A stretch of 64,000 nucleotides of DNA from Actinomadura latina NBRC 106108 (GTDB lineage: Bacteria; Actinomycetota; Actinomycetes; Streptosporangiales; Streptosporangiaceae). Positions 36,204 to 44,946 of the stretch are shown in pieces; within the stretch, counting starts at the first letter, position 1; each line of letters opens with the position of its first letter. The notes under the pieces were generated by a model. The model was not told the DNA's origin and ran no database searches. It was given only the letters and a program-made list of their open reading frames with translations. The translations under genes were made by a program, and so were the position numbers. Location of the stretch: positions 1 through 64,000 of the forward strand of contig NZ_BCQS01000035.1 of assembly GCF_001552195.1 (NCBI RefSeq), written 5' to 3'.

Positions 36204-37904
36204 TCAAACGGTTTTCGCCAGCAGCGACTCGATGTGGGCGGCGACCTCGGCCAAGGCGATCTTGGACGTTTCGCCGGTCGCGCGGGTGCCGACCTCGGCT
36301 ACGCCGTCGGCCAGGCTGCGGCGGCCGATCGTCACGCGGAACGGGATGCCGGTCAGTTCCACGTCGCGGAACTTCACGCCCGCGCGTTCGGGACGGTCGT
36401 CGATCACGACCTCGACCCCGGCGGCCGACAGCGCGGAGTAGATGTCCTCCGCTGCCTTCGCCACCTCCGCATTGTCGGACTGGGCCGGGACGACGGCGAC
36501 CTGGAACGGCGCCACGGAGACGGGCCAGACTATGCCGCGCTCGTCGTGGTGGGTCTCCACGATCGCGGCCATCGCGCGCTCCACGCCGATCCCGTAGCTG
36601 CCCATGATCACCGGGACGAGCTTGCCGTCCGGATCCAGGACCTCCACGCCCAGTGCGCGGGCGTAGCGGTCGCCGAGCTTGAAGATGTGGCCCACCTCGA
36701 TGGCCCGCACGATCTCCAGTGGCGACCCGCAGCGGACGCAGGGCTCCCCGGCGGCGACCTCGCGCAGATCCGCCCAGGTGCCCACGTCGATGTCGCGTTC
36801 GACCGAAACGCCGCGCAGGTGGACGTCGTCGGTGTTCGCGCCGGTGAACATGTCGCGGCGGCCGCGCAGCGCCTCGTCCGCGATGACCGGGAGCGCCACG
36901 CCGACCGCGCCCAGGCTGCCGGGCAGCGCCCCCAGAGCGTCCTGGATCTCGGACGGCTCGGCGGCGCGGATCTCGGTCGCGCCGGTCGCGTCCACGAGTT
37001 TCTGCTCGTTGAGCGGGTGGTCGCCGCGCAGCAGCACGAGCGTGAGCGTGCCGTCCAGGATGTAGACGAGCGTCTTGACCTGCCGGTCGCCGGGCGCGTC
37101 GTACGCCAAGAGGTCTTCGATCGTGCGGACGCCGGGCGTGTCGAACCGTTCCGGGGCGTCCAGACCGGGGCCGTCCGACGCGGCGGGCAGCGCGGAGGTC
37201 GCGCGTTCGATGTTCGCCGCGTATCCGCAGGCCGGGCAGTGGGCGACGAGGTCCTCACCGACGTCGGACGGGCACATGAACTCGGTCGAGCCGGAGCCGC
37301 CCATCGTCCCGCTGGACGCCTCGCAGGCCAGCGCCGGGATGCCCAGCCGGGCGAAGATCCGCGTGTAGGCGCCCTGGTAGGCGTCGAACGACGCGTCCAG
37401 GCCGGGACGGTCGATGTCGAAGCTGTAGGCGTCCTTCATGGTGAACTCGCGGGTCCGCATGAGACCGCCCTTGGGGCGCGGCTCGTCCCGGAACTTCGTC
37501 TGGAACTGGTACCACTGCTGCGGCAGCTGCTTGTAGGAGCTCAGCTCGCGGGCGACCGTCGCGAAGATCTCCTCGTGCGTCATGCCGAGGGCGAGGTCGG
37601 CGCCGCGCCGGTCGCGGAGGCGGAACATCTCCTGGCCCATGAGGTCCCAGCGGCCCGATCTCTGCCACGGTTCGGCCGGATGCAGCGCGGGCAGCAGCAT
37701 CTCCTGCGCGCCGATCGCGTTCATCTCCTCGCGCACGATCTGGATGATCTTCGACCGGACGCGGACGGCCAGCGGCAGCAGCGAGTAGTGGCCGGCCGTG
37801 AGCTGCCGGATGAAGCCAGCCCGCAGCAGCAGCCGGTGGCTCGGCGCGTCCGCCTCCGCGGGGTCCTCGCGAAGCGTGGGCACGAACATCTGGGACCAGC
37901 GCAT
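36204..37904 (-). CDS. proS: Prolyl-tRNA synthetase, bacterial type with editing insert
   Basis: 566 aa class II enzyme charging tRNA-Pro. Motif 1 is near GFIRQLTAGHYSLLPL; motif 2 includes KFRDEPRPKGGLMRTREFTMKD; motif 3 is GSYGIGVERAMAAI. Between motifs 2 and 3 lies an inserted editing domain (about residues 225-400) with VKTLVYILDGTLTLVLLRGD and the GAVGV segment, which hydrolyses Ala-tRNA-Pro. Divergent from a second, different prolyl-tRNA synthetase 58 bp away. Confidence 0.95.
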   Translation of the reverse strand: MRWSQMFVPTLREDPAEADAPSHRLLLRAGFIRQLTAGHYSLLPLAVRVRSKIIQIVREEMNAIGAQEMLLPALHPAEPWQRSGRWDLMGQEMFRLRDRRGADLALGMTHEEIFATVARELSSYKQLPQQWYQFQTKFRDEPRPKGGLMRTREFTMKDAYSFDIDRPGLDASFDAYQGAYTRIFARLGIPALACEASSGTMGGSGSTEFMCPSDVGEDLVAHCPACGYAANIERATSALPAASDGPGLDAPERFDTPGVRTIEDLLAYDAPGDRQVKTLVYILDGTLTLVLLRGDHPLNEQKLVDATGATEIRAAEPSEIQDALGALPGSLGAVGVALPVIADEALRGRRDMFTGANTDDVHLRGVSVERDIDVGTWADLREVAAGEPCVRCGSPLEIVRAIEVGHIFKLGDRYARALGVEVLDPDGKLVPVIMGSYGIGVERAMAAIVETHHDERGIVWPVSVAPFQVAVVPAQSDNAEVAKAAEDIYSALSAAGVEVVIDDRPERAGVKFRDVELTGIPFRVTIGRRSLADGVAEVGTRATGETSKIALAEVAAHIESLLAKTV

Positions 37905-37927
37905 CTCGCGAGCCTAGCCAATCGGTC

Positions 37928-37948
37928 CTGACCGCCGCCGCCGGTCAG
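37928..37948. promoter_or_regulatory. Inverted repeat between the two divergent proS genes
   Basis: Perfect 7-bp arms CTGACCG / CGGTCAG with a 7-nt spacer in a 58 bp divergent gap. Could be an operator for both genes. No typical ribosome site precedes either start, which may be leaderless. Confidence 0.35.
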
Positions 37949-37962
37949 TACCCTTGTGTGCC

Positions 37963-39411
37963 GTGAGCCGAGAAGGTGTGACACCGCAGAGTGAGGATTT
38001 CTCCGCCTGGTACAACGAGGTGGTCGTCCAGGCCCAGCTCGTCGACCGTGGCCCGGTGCGCGGCACGATGGTCATCCGACCGTACGGGTACCGGATGTGG
38101 GAGCTGCTCCAGGCCGACCTGGACGGGCGCATCAAGGACGCCGGGCACGAGAACGCCTGCTTCCCGATGTTCATCCCGGAGTCCTACCTCAAGCGCGAGG
38201 CCGAGCACGTCGAGGGCTTCTCGCCGGAACTGGCGGTCGTCACCCACGCGGGCGGCAAGGACCTGGAGGAGCCGCTCGTCGTGCGGCCCACGTCCGAGAC
38301 CGTCATCGGCGAGTACATGGCCAAGTGGATCGACTCCCACCGCGACCTGCCGCTGCTGCTGAACCAGTGGGCGAACGTCGTCCGGTGGGAGATGCGGCCC
38401 CGGATGTTCCTGCGCACCACCGAGTTCCTCTGGCAGGAGGGCCACACCGCGCACATCGACGAGGACGACGCGATGCGCGAGACGATGTGGGCCCTGGACG
38501 CCTACGCCGCCGTCGCCCGCGACCTCGCCGCGATGCCCGTCGTCGCGGGGGAGAAGACGCCCGGCGAGCGGTTCGCCGGCGCCGTCCGCACGTACACGAT
38601 CGAGGGCATGATGCGGGACGGCCGGGCGCTGCAGGCCGGCACCTCGCACTACCTCGGCACCAACTTCGCCAAGGCGTTCGACATCCAGTACCAGGACGAG
38701 GAGCGCAAGCTCGCGCACGCGCACACCACGTCCTGGGGGATGAGCACCCGCATGATCGGCGGCGTGATCATGACGCACGGGGACGACAAGGGCCTCGTCC
38801 TGCCGCCGAACATCGCGCCCTACCAGGTCGTCATCGTGCCGATCGGGCGCAAGGAGCAGGGCGAGCAGGCCGCCGCCGAGGCCCGCCGGCTGGGCGCGGC
38901 GATCAAGGCGGCGGGCGTCCGCGTGCACGTGGACGACAACCGCCCGCAGCTGTCGCCCGGCTTCAAGTTCAACGAGTGGGAGATGCGCGGCGTCCCGATC
39001 CGCATCGAACTCGGCAAGCGCGACATCGAGGGCGGCGTCGCGACCGTGGCCCGGCGGCTCCCGACCGTGGAGGGGCAGGGCAAGGAGCAGATCCCGCTCG
39101 ACAAGGTGCCCGAGCTGCTGCCCGGGATGCTCGCCGACTTCCAGGCGTTCCTGCTGGCCAGGGCCGAGAAGTTCCGCGAGGACAACACCGCGGCCGTCGA
39201 CTCCTGGGACGCGTTCGCGGCGCAGGTCGCCACCGGGTGGGCCCGCGCGTTCCACTGCGGCGAAACCGAGTGCGAGGACGCGATCAAGGCCGACACCGCC
39301 GCGACCCCGCGCGTCATCCCCGCCGACGCGCCCGAGGAGACCGGCACCTGCGTGAAGTGCGGCAAGCCGTCCGCCTACGGCAAGCGCGTCATCTTCGGCA
39401 AGGCGTACTGA
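37963..39411 (+). CDS. proS: Prolyl-tRNA synthetase, archaeal/eukaryotic-like type
   Basis: About 482 aa. Opens with VTPQSEDFSAWYNEVVVQAQ, runs through RPYGYRMWELLQADLDGRIK, VRPTSETVIGEYM, LNQWANVVRWEMRPRMFLRT and HGDDKGLVLPPNIAPYQVV. These are features of the short archaeal/eukaryotic ProRS. There is no editing insert; the C-terminus has HCGETECED and CVKCGKPS cysteines (a zinc-like domain) and ends in Tyr (FGKAY). GTG at 37963; GTG at 37954 or 37978 are alternatives. A cell with both enzymes may use one as a backup or inhibitor-resistant form. Confidence 0.92.
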   Translation: MSREGVTPQSEDFSAWYNEVVVQAQLVDRGPVRGTMVIRPYGYRMWELLQADLDGRIKDAGHENACFPMFIPESYLKREAEHVEGFSPELAVVTHAGGKDLEEPLVVRPTSETVIGEYMAKWIDSHRDLPLLLNQWANVVRWEMRPRMFLRTTEFLWQEGHTAHIDEDDAMRETMWALDAYAAVARDLAAMPVVAGEKTPGERFAGAVRTYTIEGMMRDGRALQAGTSHYLGTNFAKAFDIQYQDEERKLAHAHTTSWGMSTRMIGGVIMTHGDDKGLVLPPNIAPYQVVIVPIGRKEQGEQAAAEARRLGAAIKAAGVRVHVDDNRPQLSPGFKFNEWEMRGVPIRIELGKRDIEGGVATVARRLPTVEGQGKEQIPLDKVPELLPGMLADFQAFLLARAEKFREDNTAAVDSWDAFAAQVATGWARAFHCGETECEDAIKADTAATPRVIPADAPEETGTCVKCGKPSAYGKRVIFGKAY

Positions 39412-39456
39412 CACCGCCTACCGACCTGACACCGCGTACCGGCGAGGCGCACCGGA

Positions 39457-39496
39457 GCGCCCGCGCGATCAAGACTCCTTCGTGGTCGCGCGGGCG
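39457..39496. terminator. Bidirectional hairpin terminator
   Basis: CGCCCGCGCGA / TCGCGCGGGCG, perfect 11-bp stem (39458-39468 with 39486-39496), 17-nt loop, between the convergent proS and DUF6328 genes. One arm is inside the end of the DUF6328 reading frame. Confidence 0.6.
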
Positions 39497-39975
39497 TTCG
39501 CCGTCATCCGGGTCAGATACGGCTGGACGAACCACACCCACCCGCACAGCCCCAGGATGCCCACGGCCGTGAGGACGACCGGGAGCACGTCCTCCGACAG
39601 CGACTCGACGATCAGCATGGTGGCCGAGGTGATGGAGATCGCCAGCGCGCCGGCGCCCACGATCCCGTACCGGTTGGCGCGCCGGATCAGCAGGGGCTTC
39701 TGCCCGAGCCGGAACAGGATCCGGTGGTGGAACGCCGGCGAGATGAAGCAGATGGACGCCACCGCGGCGCCGAACAGCGCGAGGTAGAACAGCACGGTGC
39801 CGGCGCCGTCCACCTTGTCGAAACCGGCGGAGAACGGGACGGTCAGCAGAAACGCGAACAGCACCTGCACGCCGGTCGTCGCGACCCGGAAGCCCTGGAG
39901 GAGCTCCATCAGCTGCCGGTCGAGCCGCTCGTGCTCGGTCTCGTTGCGCGGCTTGTCCGCGGGATCGACGGTCAT
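39469..39975 (-). CDS. DUF6328 family membrane protein
   Basis: 168 aa. The motif LDRQLMELLQGFRVATTGVQVLFAFLL and LTVPFSAGFDKVD match the DUF6328 family. Four membrane segments follow (AVASICFISPAF, GIVGAGALAISITSATMLIV, VLPVVLTAVGILGLCGWVW). Function unknown. Confidence 0.85.
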   Translation of the reverse strand: MTVDPADKPRNETEHERLDRQLMELLQGFRVATTGVQVLFAFLLTVPFSAGFDKVDGAGTVLFYLALFGAAVASICFISPAFHHRILFRLGQKPLLIRRANRYGIVGAGALAISITSATMLIVESLSEDVLPVVLTAVGILGLCGWVWFVQPYLTRMTANARATTKES

Positions 39976-40025
39976 GTACCCGATTTACCCTGCCGAACGA
40001 TCATCATCCCGGCATTCGCCGCCCG

Positions 40026-41993
40026 CTAGTCGAGGGTGGGCGGTTCCACGCGCAGCGCGAGCATCGACACGTCGTCCCGCAGATCGCCGTCGCAGTAGTC
40101 CAGCAGCGCCCGCTCCACCCCGGCGAGCATGCCCTCCGGCGTGTCGCCGGCGTGCGCGGCGAGCGCCTCCAGCAGGCGCTCCTGGCCGAACTCCTGCCGC
40201 ATCATGTCGCACGCCTCGAGCACGCCGTCGGAGTGCAGGATCAGCGTGTCGCCGACGGTCAGGTCGATCGTGTCCAGGCCCGCCTCGAAGTCCTCGAAGA
40301 GGCCGAGCGGGACGCCGCCCCGGGACGCCGACCTGATCACCCCGTCGGCGCGCACCACGATCGCGGGCGGGTGGCCGGCGGTGCCCAGCGACACGATGAC
40401 CTTCTCGGTCTCCAGCGTCAGCCCCGCCATCACCGCCGTGACGAACCGGTCCTCGTCCATCAGCGCCTCGTTCACGACGCCGAGGACGTCCCCCGGCGAC
40501 GCCTTCCACCGCGACGCCAGGCGGACGCAGTGCCGCGCCGTCGCCGTCACCGCCGCCGCGTCCTCGCCCTTGCCGCACACGTCGCCGAGGACGAGGCCCC
40601 AGCCGCTCTCGGTGCGGAACACGTCGTAGAAGTCGCCGCCCACGTCCGAGCCGTGCGTCGACGTCAGGTACTTGGCGGCCACCCGCACGCCCGGGATCGC
40701 CGGCAGCGACTTCGGCAGCAGCCCCGCCTGCAGCGTGTCCGCGACATCCGCGCGCCGCCGGTACAGCCGCGCCGCCCGGATGACCAGCGCCAGGTACCGG
40801 CCGAGGCGCTGCACGACGCCGAGGTCCATCAGGTCGAACGGGCCGTACTCGCCGCTCGCCGCCAATGTGATCGTTCCAATGGCGCGGTCGCCGTCCTCGA
40901 TCGGCACGCTCAGCACCGACGTCGCGCCGATCTTGCCGCAGACGGGCTGCCCGTCCGGGCAGACGCCGAGCACGTCGAGGTTCTCCACGTGCGGACGCAG
41001 CGCGCTCTGCCGGGTGACGAACACCGTGTGCGGCAGCGTGCCCTGCAGCGGCTCGACCTCCTCCAGCATCCGCGCCGCCTCGACGGAATGCTCGTCCTCG
41101 GGGCCCATCACCACCTGGCGGCGCAGCTCCGGGGCCGCGCCCGCCGCGTGGATGCCGCCCTGGAGCGATCCGCCCGGACCGCCGTTCGGGCCGGTCAGGT
41201 CGATGAACGCCCAGTCGGCCAGCTCGGCGGCCAGCAGCCGGGCGCAGCGCCGGACCGCGACCGTCTCGTTGAAGACCGGCTCGTCCAGCAGCAGCTCGCT
41301 CGCGGTGGCGAGGACGTCCATCCGGTGGACGATCGTCGCCACGGCCTCGTCGTCGACCGGCGCGTTCTGCGCCGCCCGCGTCTGGTTCCTCGCGGCGCCC
41401 TTGTGGGCCTTGTCGTCGACCGGCGTGGTCGTCGGGCCGGCCGCCACCACGACCATCGGCTCAGGCTCGCCGCGTATCCACACCCGCGCCAGCGTCACCA
41501 CGGCGTCGACCGGGTGGTCCCGGCCGAGGAAGCGGACGTTGACGCGGCGGCGCCGCCCCGTCCGGACCACGGCGGCCAGCTGCGACCGCACCGCCGCGCG
41601 GGTCGCCATGTCGCAGAACGCCGTGAACTGCTTGCCCGACACGTAGCCCGACGAGGTGCCGAGCAGCATCGCCGCCTGCCGGTTGACGCGGCGGACGCTC
41701 GTCGTCCGGTCCAGCAGGAACAGCGGGACGGGCGCGTCCTGGAACACCGTGCGCAGCACCCGGCGCTCGTTCTCCGCCGCGGCCGATCCGCCCTGCTCAC
41801 CGGTCTGCTCGCCGCCCATCGTGCGGAGCACGGTCAGCGCCAGCTCAAGCTCGACCAGCGCCGCGTCCAGAGTGGCGCGCAGGTCGGGTTCCGGGACACC
41901 GGCGGCCTGGCGCAGCTCGCCGATACGCCCTTCGAGATCCGAGATCTCCCGCAGCAGGGTCTCGGGTTCGAGCTGGTCAGGCTGATCGTGCAT
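40026..41993 (-). CDS. PAS-GAF-SpoIIE serine phosphatase
   Basis: 655 aa. A coiled N-terminus (LREISDLEGRIGELRQAAG) precedes a PAS domain (about 80-180, PLFLLDRTTSVRRVNRQAAM), a GAF domain (about 215-400) and a SpoIIE/PP2C phosphatase domain from about 410, with GLLPKSLPAIPGV, GSDVGGDFYDVF and LGDVCGKGEDAA supplying metal-binding aspartates. Such proteins dephosphorylate STAS antagonists to release sigma factors. No kinase domain. Upstream lies an ANTAR protein on the same strand. Confidence 0.9.
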   Translation of the reverse strand: MHDQPDQLEPETLLREISDLEGRIGELRQAAGVPEPDLRATLDAALVELELALTVLRTMGGEQTGEQGGSAAAENERRVLRTVFQDAPVPLFLLDRTTSVRRVNRQAAMLLGTSSGYVSGKQFTAFCDMATRAAVRSQLAAVVRTGRRRRVNVRFLGRDHPVDAVVTLARVWIRGEPEPMVVVAAGPTTTPVDDKAHKGAARNQTRAAQNAPVDDEAVATIVHRMDVLATASELLLDEPVFNETVAVRRCARLLAAELADWAFIDLTGPNGGPGGSLQGGIHAAGAAPELRRQVVMGPEDEHSVEAARMLEEVEPLQGTLPHTVFVTRQSALRPHVENLDVLGVCPDGQPVCGKIGATSVLSVPIEDGDRAIGTITLAASGEYGPFDLMDLGVVQRLGRYLALVIRAARLYRRRADVADTLQAGLLPKSLPAIPGVRVAAKYLTSTHGSDVGGDFYDVFRTESGWGLVLGDVCGKGEDAAAVTATARHCVRLASRWKASPGDVLGVVNEALMDEDRFVTAVMAGLTLETEKVIVSLGTAGHPPAIVVRADGVIRSASRGGVPLGLFEDFEAGLDTIDLTVGDTLILHSDGVLEACDMMRQEFGQERLLEALAAHAGDTPEGMLAGVERALLDYCDGDLRDDVSMLALRVEPPTLD

Positions 41994-42123
41994 CTGGTCT
42001 CCCTCTCATCCGCTTCACACGGTGGAACCAGCTCGGCTCCCGCCCGGATCGGGCCGGACCACGATCCGCGGGGCCGCTTCGAGCAGCCTATTCGCATCAC
42101 CCGTATGCGTCTGCAAGCGCGGC

Positions 42124-42921
42124 CTAAGGAGGGCCCTGCTGACCGACGATACGCTGTGCGAGCGCGGTCAGCTTCACATGACGCGTCTGTGAGATCCGGC
42201 GCATCTCGGCGAACGCCTCGTCGGCGTCACACCCCAGCGCGTGCATGAGAATGCCCTTCGCCTGATCGACGACCGCGCGGGCCTCGACCGCCTCCTGCAG
42301 CTGGACGGCGGTGCGGTGCACATCGTCGTACTGCTGGGTGTTGGAGACGGCGGCGGTGCCCTGCGCGATCAGCAGCGCCGCGAGCGCGTGATGCCCGTGC
42401 CCGAGCGCCTTCGGGCTCACCCCGTACAGCGTCAGTGTGACCAGGACCGGCGGGTTCACGTGCGGGGTCGCGATGAAGCAGCGCACGCCGCGGCGCAGCA
42501 TGTCCGACATCGACTCGGGCCACCGGGTCTCGGCGAGGATGTCGTCGGACGCCAGCGCCCGCCGCTGCCGCACCACGTCGAAGACCGGGCCGTGGCCGCG
42601 GGACAGCTGCCGGTCGGTCACCTCGGCGAGATCGGGATGGCTCGCCGCGGCCGCCAGCGGCTCCGGCCGGGGCTCCTCCCCCGCCGAGACGTCCATGGAC
42701 GCCGCGTCGCCCGCGTCCGGGATCGGCACCGTCCCGGCCGGCGGCCAGCCCGAGGCCGGGGCGGCGCCTGCGGGGGGCAGCGCCCAGCGCACGCTCGCGG
42801 CGCCGGCGCAGCCGGGGACGGCGCGCGCGGCCAGTTCGGTAACCCGGTGCAGGGTGCCCACATCGGAGGACTCCCCGACCATGCCCAGTCGGGCGATCTC
42901 GAGCGCTAGCTGGTCGGTCAT
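42124..42921 (-). CDS. GAF-ANTAR domain RNA-binding regulator
   Basis: About 265 aa. A GAF-like sensor occupies residues 15-190; the C-terminal 55 residues form an ANTAR domain (AVVDQAKGILMHALGCDADE, then AFAEMRRISQTRHVKL), which binds paired hairpins in mRNA leaders to prevent termination. Middle residues 50-90 are Pro/Ala-rich. ATG at 42921 or 42942. Expressed just before the SpoIIE phosphatase (130 bp), so both may sense the same signal. Confidence 0.88.
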   Translation of the reverse strand: MTDQLALEIARLGMVGESSDVGTLHRVTELAARAVPGCAGAASVRWALPPAGAAPASGWPPAGTVPIPDAGDAASMDVSAGEEPRPEPLAAAASHPDLAEVTDRQLSRGHGPVFDVVRQRRALASDDILAETRWPESMSDMLRRGVRCFIATPHVNPPVLVTLTLYGVSPKALGHGHHALAALLIAQGTAAVSNTQQYDDVHRTAVQLQEAVEARAVVDQAKGILMHALGCDADEAFAEMRRISQTRHVKLTALAQRIVGQQGPP

Positions 42922-43103
42922 AACCGTTTCGGCGGGCGTCACCTCTCCGAGATTATCCTGGCCGGACGGGTGCGGCCCGCCGCCGGGCGCACCGAGGCCC
43001 TGATACTTCGCGAGCGCGTGTACGTCGTGAGCGCTGGTACTTCGAGCGCGCCGGTGCTTCAGGGGCGAGGGAGGCTTCAGGCGCGGGCCTCATCGGGGGA
43101 GTC

Positions 43104-43526
43104 CTAGTTGTTGGGCGGCGCCTTGCTGATCTCGCCGAGCGGCCCGCCGTCCCCGTCGGCCATCGCGAGGTCGCCGATGGAAACGATGCCCACCGGGCGC
43201 TGCTCGGCGTCCACGACGGGCAGCCGCCGGACCGCCTGCTCGCACATCAGCCGCGCGACGGTGCCGGTGTCGTCGTCGGGACGGACGGTGGTCAGTTCGG
43301 CCGTACAGACGTCGCCGAGGGGCGTCAGGGACGTGTCGCGGCTCTCCGCGACCGCGCGGACGACGATGTCACGGTCGGTCACCACACCGCACAGCCGTCC
43401 GGCGTAGGTGACCAGAACGTCCCCGATCCCCTCGTCCCGCATCACACGGGCCGCCTCGTACAGCGTCGCGTCCAGCGGCAATGACAGGGGGGCCTCTGTC
43501 ATCACGTCGCTGACCCTTGGTGGCAT
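43104..43526 (-). CDS. Two-CBS-domain protein
   Basis: 140 aa with a tandem CBS pair: VSDVMTEAPLSLPLDATLYE, GVVTDRDIVVRAVAES and VRRLPVVDAEQRPVGIVSIG, each with the T/S-x-x-D nucleotide loop. These modules bind adenosine nucleotides. It is common in actinomycete stress regulons. Start ATG at 43526 or GTG at 43535. Monocistronic. Confidence 0.88.
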   Translation of the reverse strand: MPPRVSDVMTEAPLSLPLDATLYEAARVMRDEGIGDVLVTYAGRLCGVVTDRDIVVRAVAESRDTSLTPLGDVCTAELTTVRPDDDTGTVARLMCEQAVRRLPVVDAEQRPVGIVSIGDLAMADGDGGPLGEISKAPPNN

Positions 43527-43755
43527 CGCGCGCACATCCTCCCGAATCGCCGGCGGCTCGCGTGGCCCGTGTGCGCGCCTTACCCACAGTTGGCGCGCCT
43601 ACTCGGACGGTTCCGGGTTCGGCCGTCGTTTCCCGCGTTTTCACGTGATCAGAGCACGAAAACAGCGCCGGTCGGAGCCCGCATGGCGCAGTCGTCGCGT
43701 CACGAAAACTTCAACGGATGGTAACCGACCGGCAACAGTTCGTGCAACATGGGAA

Positions 43756-43788
43756 CGATCCCGCAGTCACGGGGCAACTGCGGGATCG
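43756..43788 (-). terminator. Terminator after the SigR-like gene
   Basis: CGATCCCGCAGT / ACTGCGGGATCG, perfect 12-bp stem with a 9-nt loop, 11 bp after the sigma-factor stop. On the minus strand it is followed by TTCCC. Confidence 0.8.
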
Positions 43789-43799
43789 AGAAACGGAAC

Positions 43800-44483
43800 C
43801 TACGCGGCGAGCGTGTGGGCGGCGCGACGGTGGTCGGCGAGCGCCTCGCGGAGCTGCTTGCGGCCGCGGTGCAGGCGGGACATCACCGTGCCGATGGGGG
43901 TGCCCATCATCTCGGCGATCTCCTTGTAGGCGTAGCCCTCGACGTCCGCGAGGTAGACGGCGTCCCGGAAGTCCTTCGGGAGGGCGCGCAGCGCGGCGAT
44001 CACCTGGGAGTCGGGGATGCGGTCCAGCGCCTCGGACTCGGCGGACCGGAAGCCGGACGAGGACGCCTCGGTCTGCGCGAGCTGCCACTCCTCCAGTTCC
44101 TCGGAGCCGGCGCGCTGGGGCTCGCGCTGCTTCTTGCGGTAGGTGTTGATGAAGTTGTTCGTGAGGATCCGGTGCAGCCAGGCCTTGAGGTTCGTGCCCT
44201 CCTGGAACTGGTGGAAGTTCACGTAGGCCTTGGCGAGGGTCTCCTGGACGAGGTCCTCGGCGTCCGCGGTGTTGCGGGTCATCCGGACGGCGCTCAGGTA
44301 GAGCGGGTCGGCCAGGGGCAGGACGTCACGCTCGTAGCGCTGGGCGCTCTCGGCGGTGCGGCTCTTCGTGGTGCGGCTGCTCGTCGTGCGGCTGCTCGTC
44401 GTGCGGCTGCTCGTCGTGCGGCTGCTCGTCGTGCGGCTGGCGTCGCGGCCGTTGTCGCGGACACGCGTAGTGACAGCGGTCAT
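43800..44483 (-). CDS. SigR/SigH-like ECF sigma factor
   Basis: 227 aa. Region 2 is ADAEDLVQETLAKAYVNFHQ and LKAWLHRILTNNFINTYRKK; region 4 is DFRDAVYLADVEGYAYKEIA with EMMGTPIGTVMSRLHRGRKQL. This fits the oxidative/thiol stress group (SigR, SigH). The N-terminus is unusual: five SRTTS-type repeats (residues about 14-42). The usual anti-sigma gene (rsrA) should follow but a terminator stands 11 bp after the stop. ATG at 44483 with GGGGAG upstream. Confidence 0.9.
   Translation of the reverse strand: MTAVTTRVRDNGRDASRTTSSRTTSSRTTSSRTTSSRTTKSRTAESAQRYERDVLPLADPLYLSAVRMTRNTADAEDLVQETLAKAYVNFHQFQEGTNLKAWLHRILTNNFINTYRKKQREPQRAGSEELEEWQLAQTEASSSGFRSAESEALDRIPDSQVIAALRALPKDFRDAVYLADVEGYAYKEIAEMMGTPIGTVMSRLHRGRKQLREALADHRRAAHTLAA
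44356..44440 (-). repeat. 15-bp tandem repeat inside the sigma-factor gene
   Basis: Four identical 15-bp units (plus-strand GTGCGGCTGCTCGTC, 44371-44430) flanked by degenerate copies on both sides. They encode SRTTS units, keeping frame when copy number changes. Confidence 0.9.
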
Positions 44484-44753
44484 CGTCGCTCCCCGTGGGT
44501 AGGGCCCCGGCGAAGGGGCCGGTTGCATGGCGCGTGGTCGGGGGCACGCGCGGACCGGGCGGACGAGCCGCCCCCCGTTGAGTGGTACGTGCCACCGTTC
44601 CCGGCGGGTTCGGAGGAGGGACCCGGCCCCGCATGGAGAGTGGGCCGAGGATCCTGCGCGGGTCGGCGATGCCAGGGCGACCCCGTTCTCCGGGACGTCG
44701 CGGGCTGCGCTCGATCGGGCGCCTGACCACCCGCCGGTGGTCTTCCTGCTCTG

Positions 44754-44784
44754 TAAGACGCAGGGAAGGGTCCAAAAGGTTGCC
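44754..44784 (-). promoter_or_regulatory. Candidate ECF-type promoter upstream of the sigma-factor gene
   Basis: On the minus strand GGCAACC is separated by 17 nt from CGTCTTA, close to the ECF GGAACC-N16/17-CGTC pattern. It lies about 270 bp upstream of the sigma-factor start, suggesting autoregulation or control by another ECF factor. The remaining gap (44484-44753) holds nothing else clear. Confidence 0.4.
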
Positions 44785-44880
44785 TTGACCCGCGTGTTGC
44801 TCATCACACCCTGCGGCGTGTCGGCCGACCCACTCTGATCACCCGCTATAAGGCCCGTCCCGCCCGCGTCATTCCCGCGT

Positions 44881-44936
44881 AAGCGCGGCCCCCGTCGCGA
44901 GCGCCGTCGGGCGTCTGCGACGAGGGCCGTGCTTAC
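44881..44936. terminator. Long hairpin terminator
   Basis: TAAGCGCGGCCCCCGTCGC pairs with the segment ending GTGCTTA over 19 bp with one wobble and one mismatch. It lies 10 bp beyond the carboxypeptidase relic. Confidence 0.65.
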
Positions 44937-44946
44937 CGATTCTTTG

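Noticed and set aside
43540..43755. A hidden rsrA-type anti-sigma gene after the sigma factor
   Set aside because: No reading frame with the HxxxCxxC zinc motif was found; only very short frames occur after the terminator.
44371..44430. Regular repeats as a possible CRISPR array
   Set aside because: The 15-bp units are contiguous with no spacers and lie in frame inside the sigma-factor gene.
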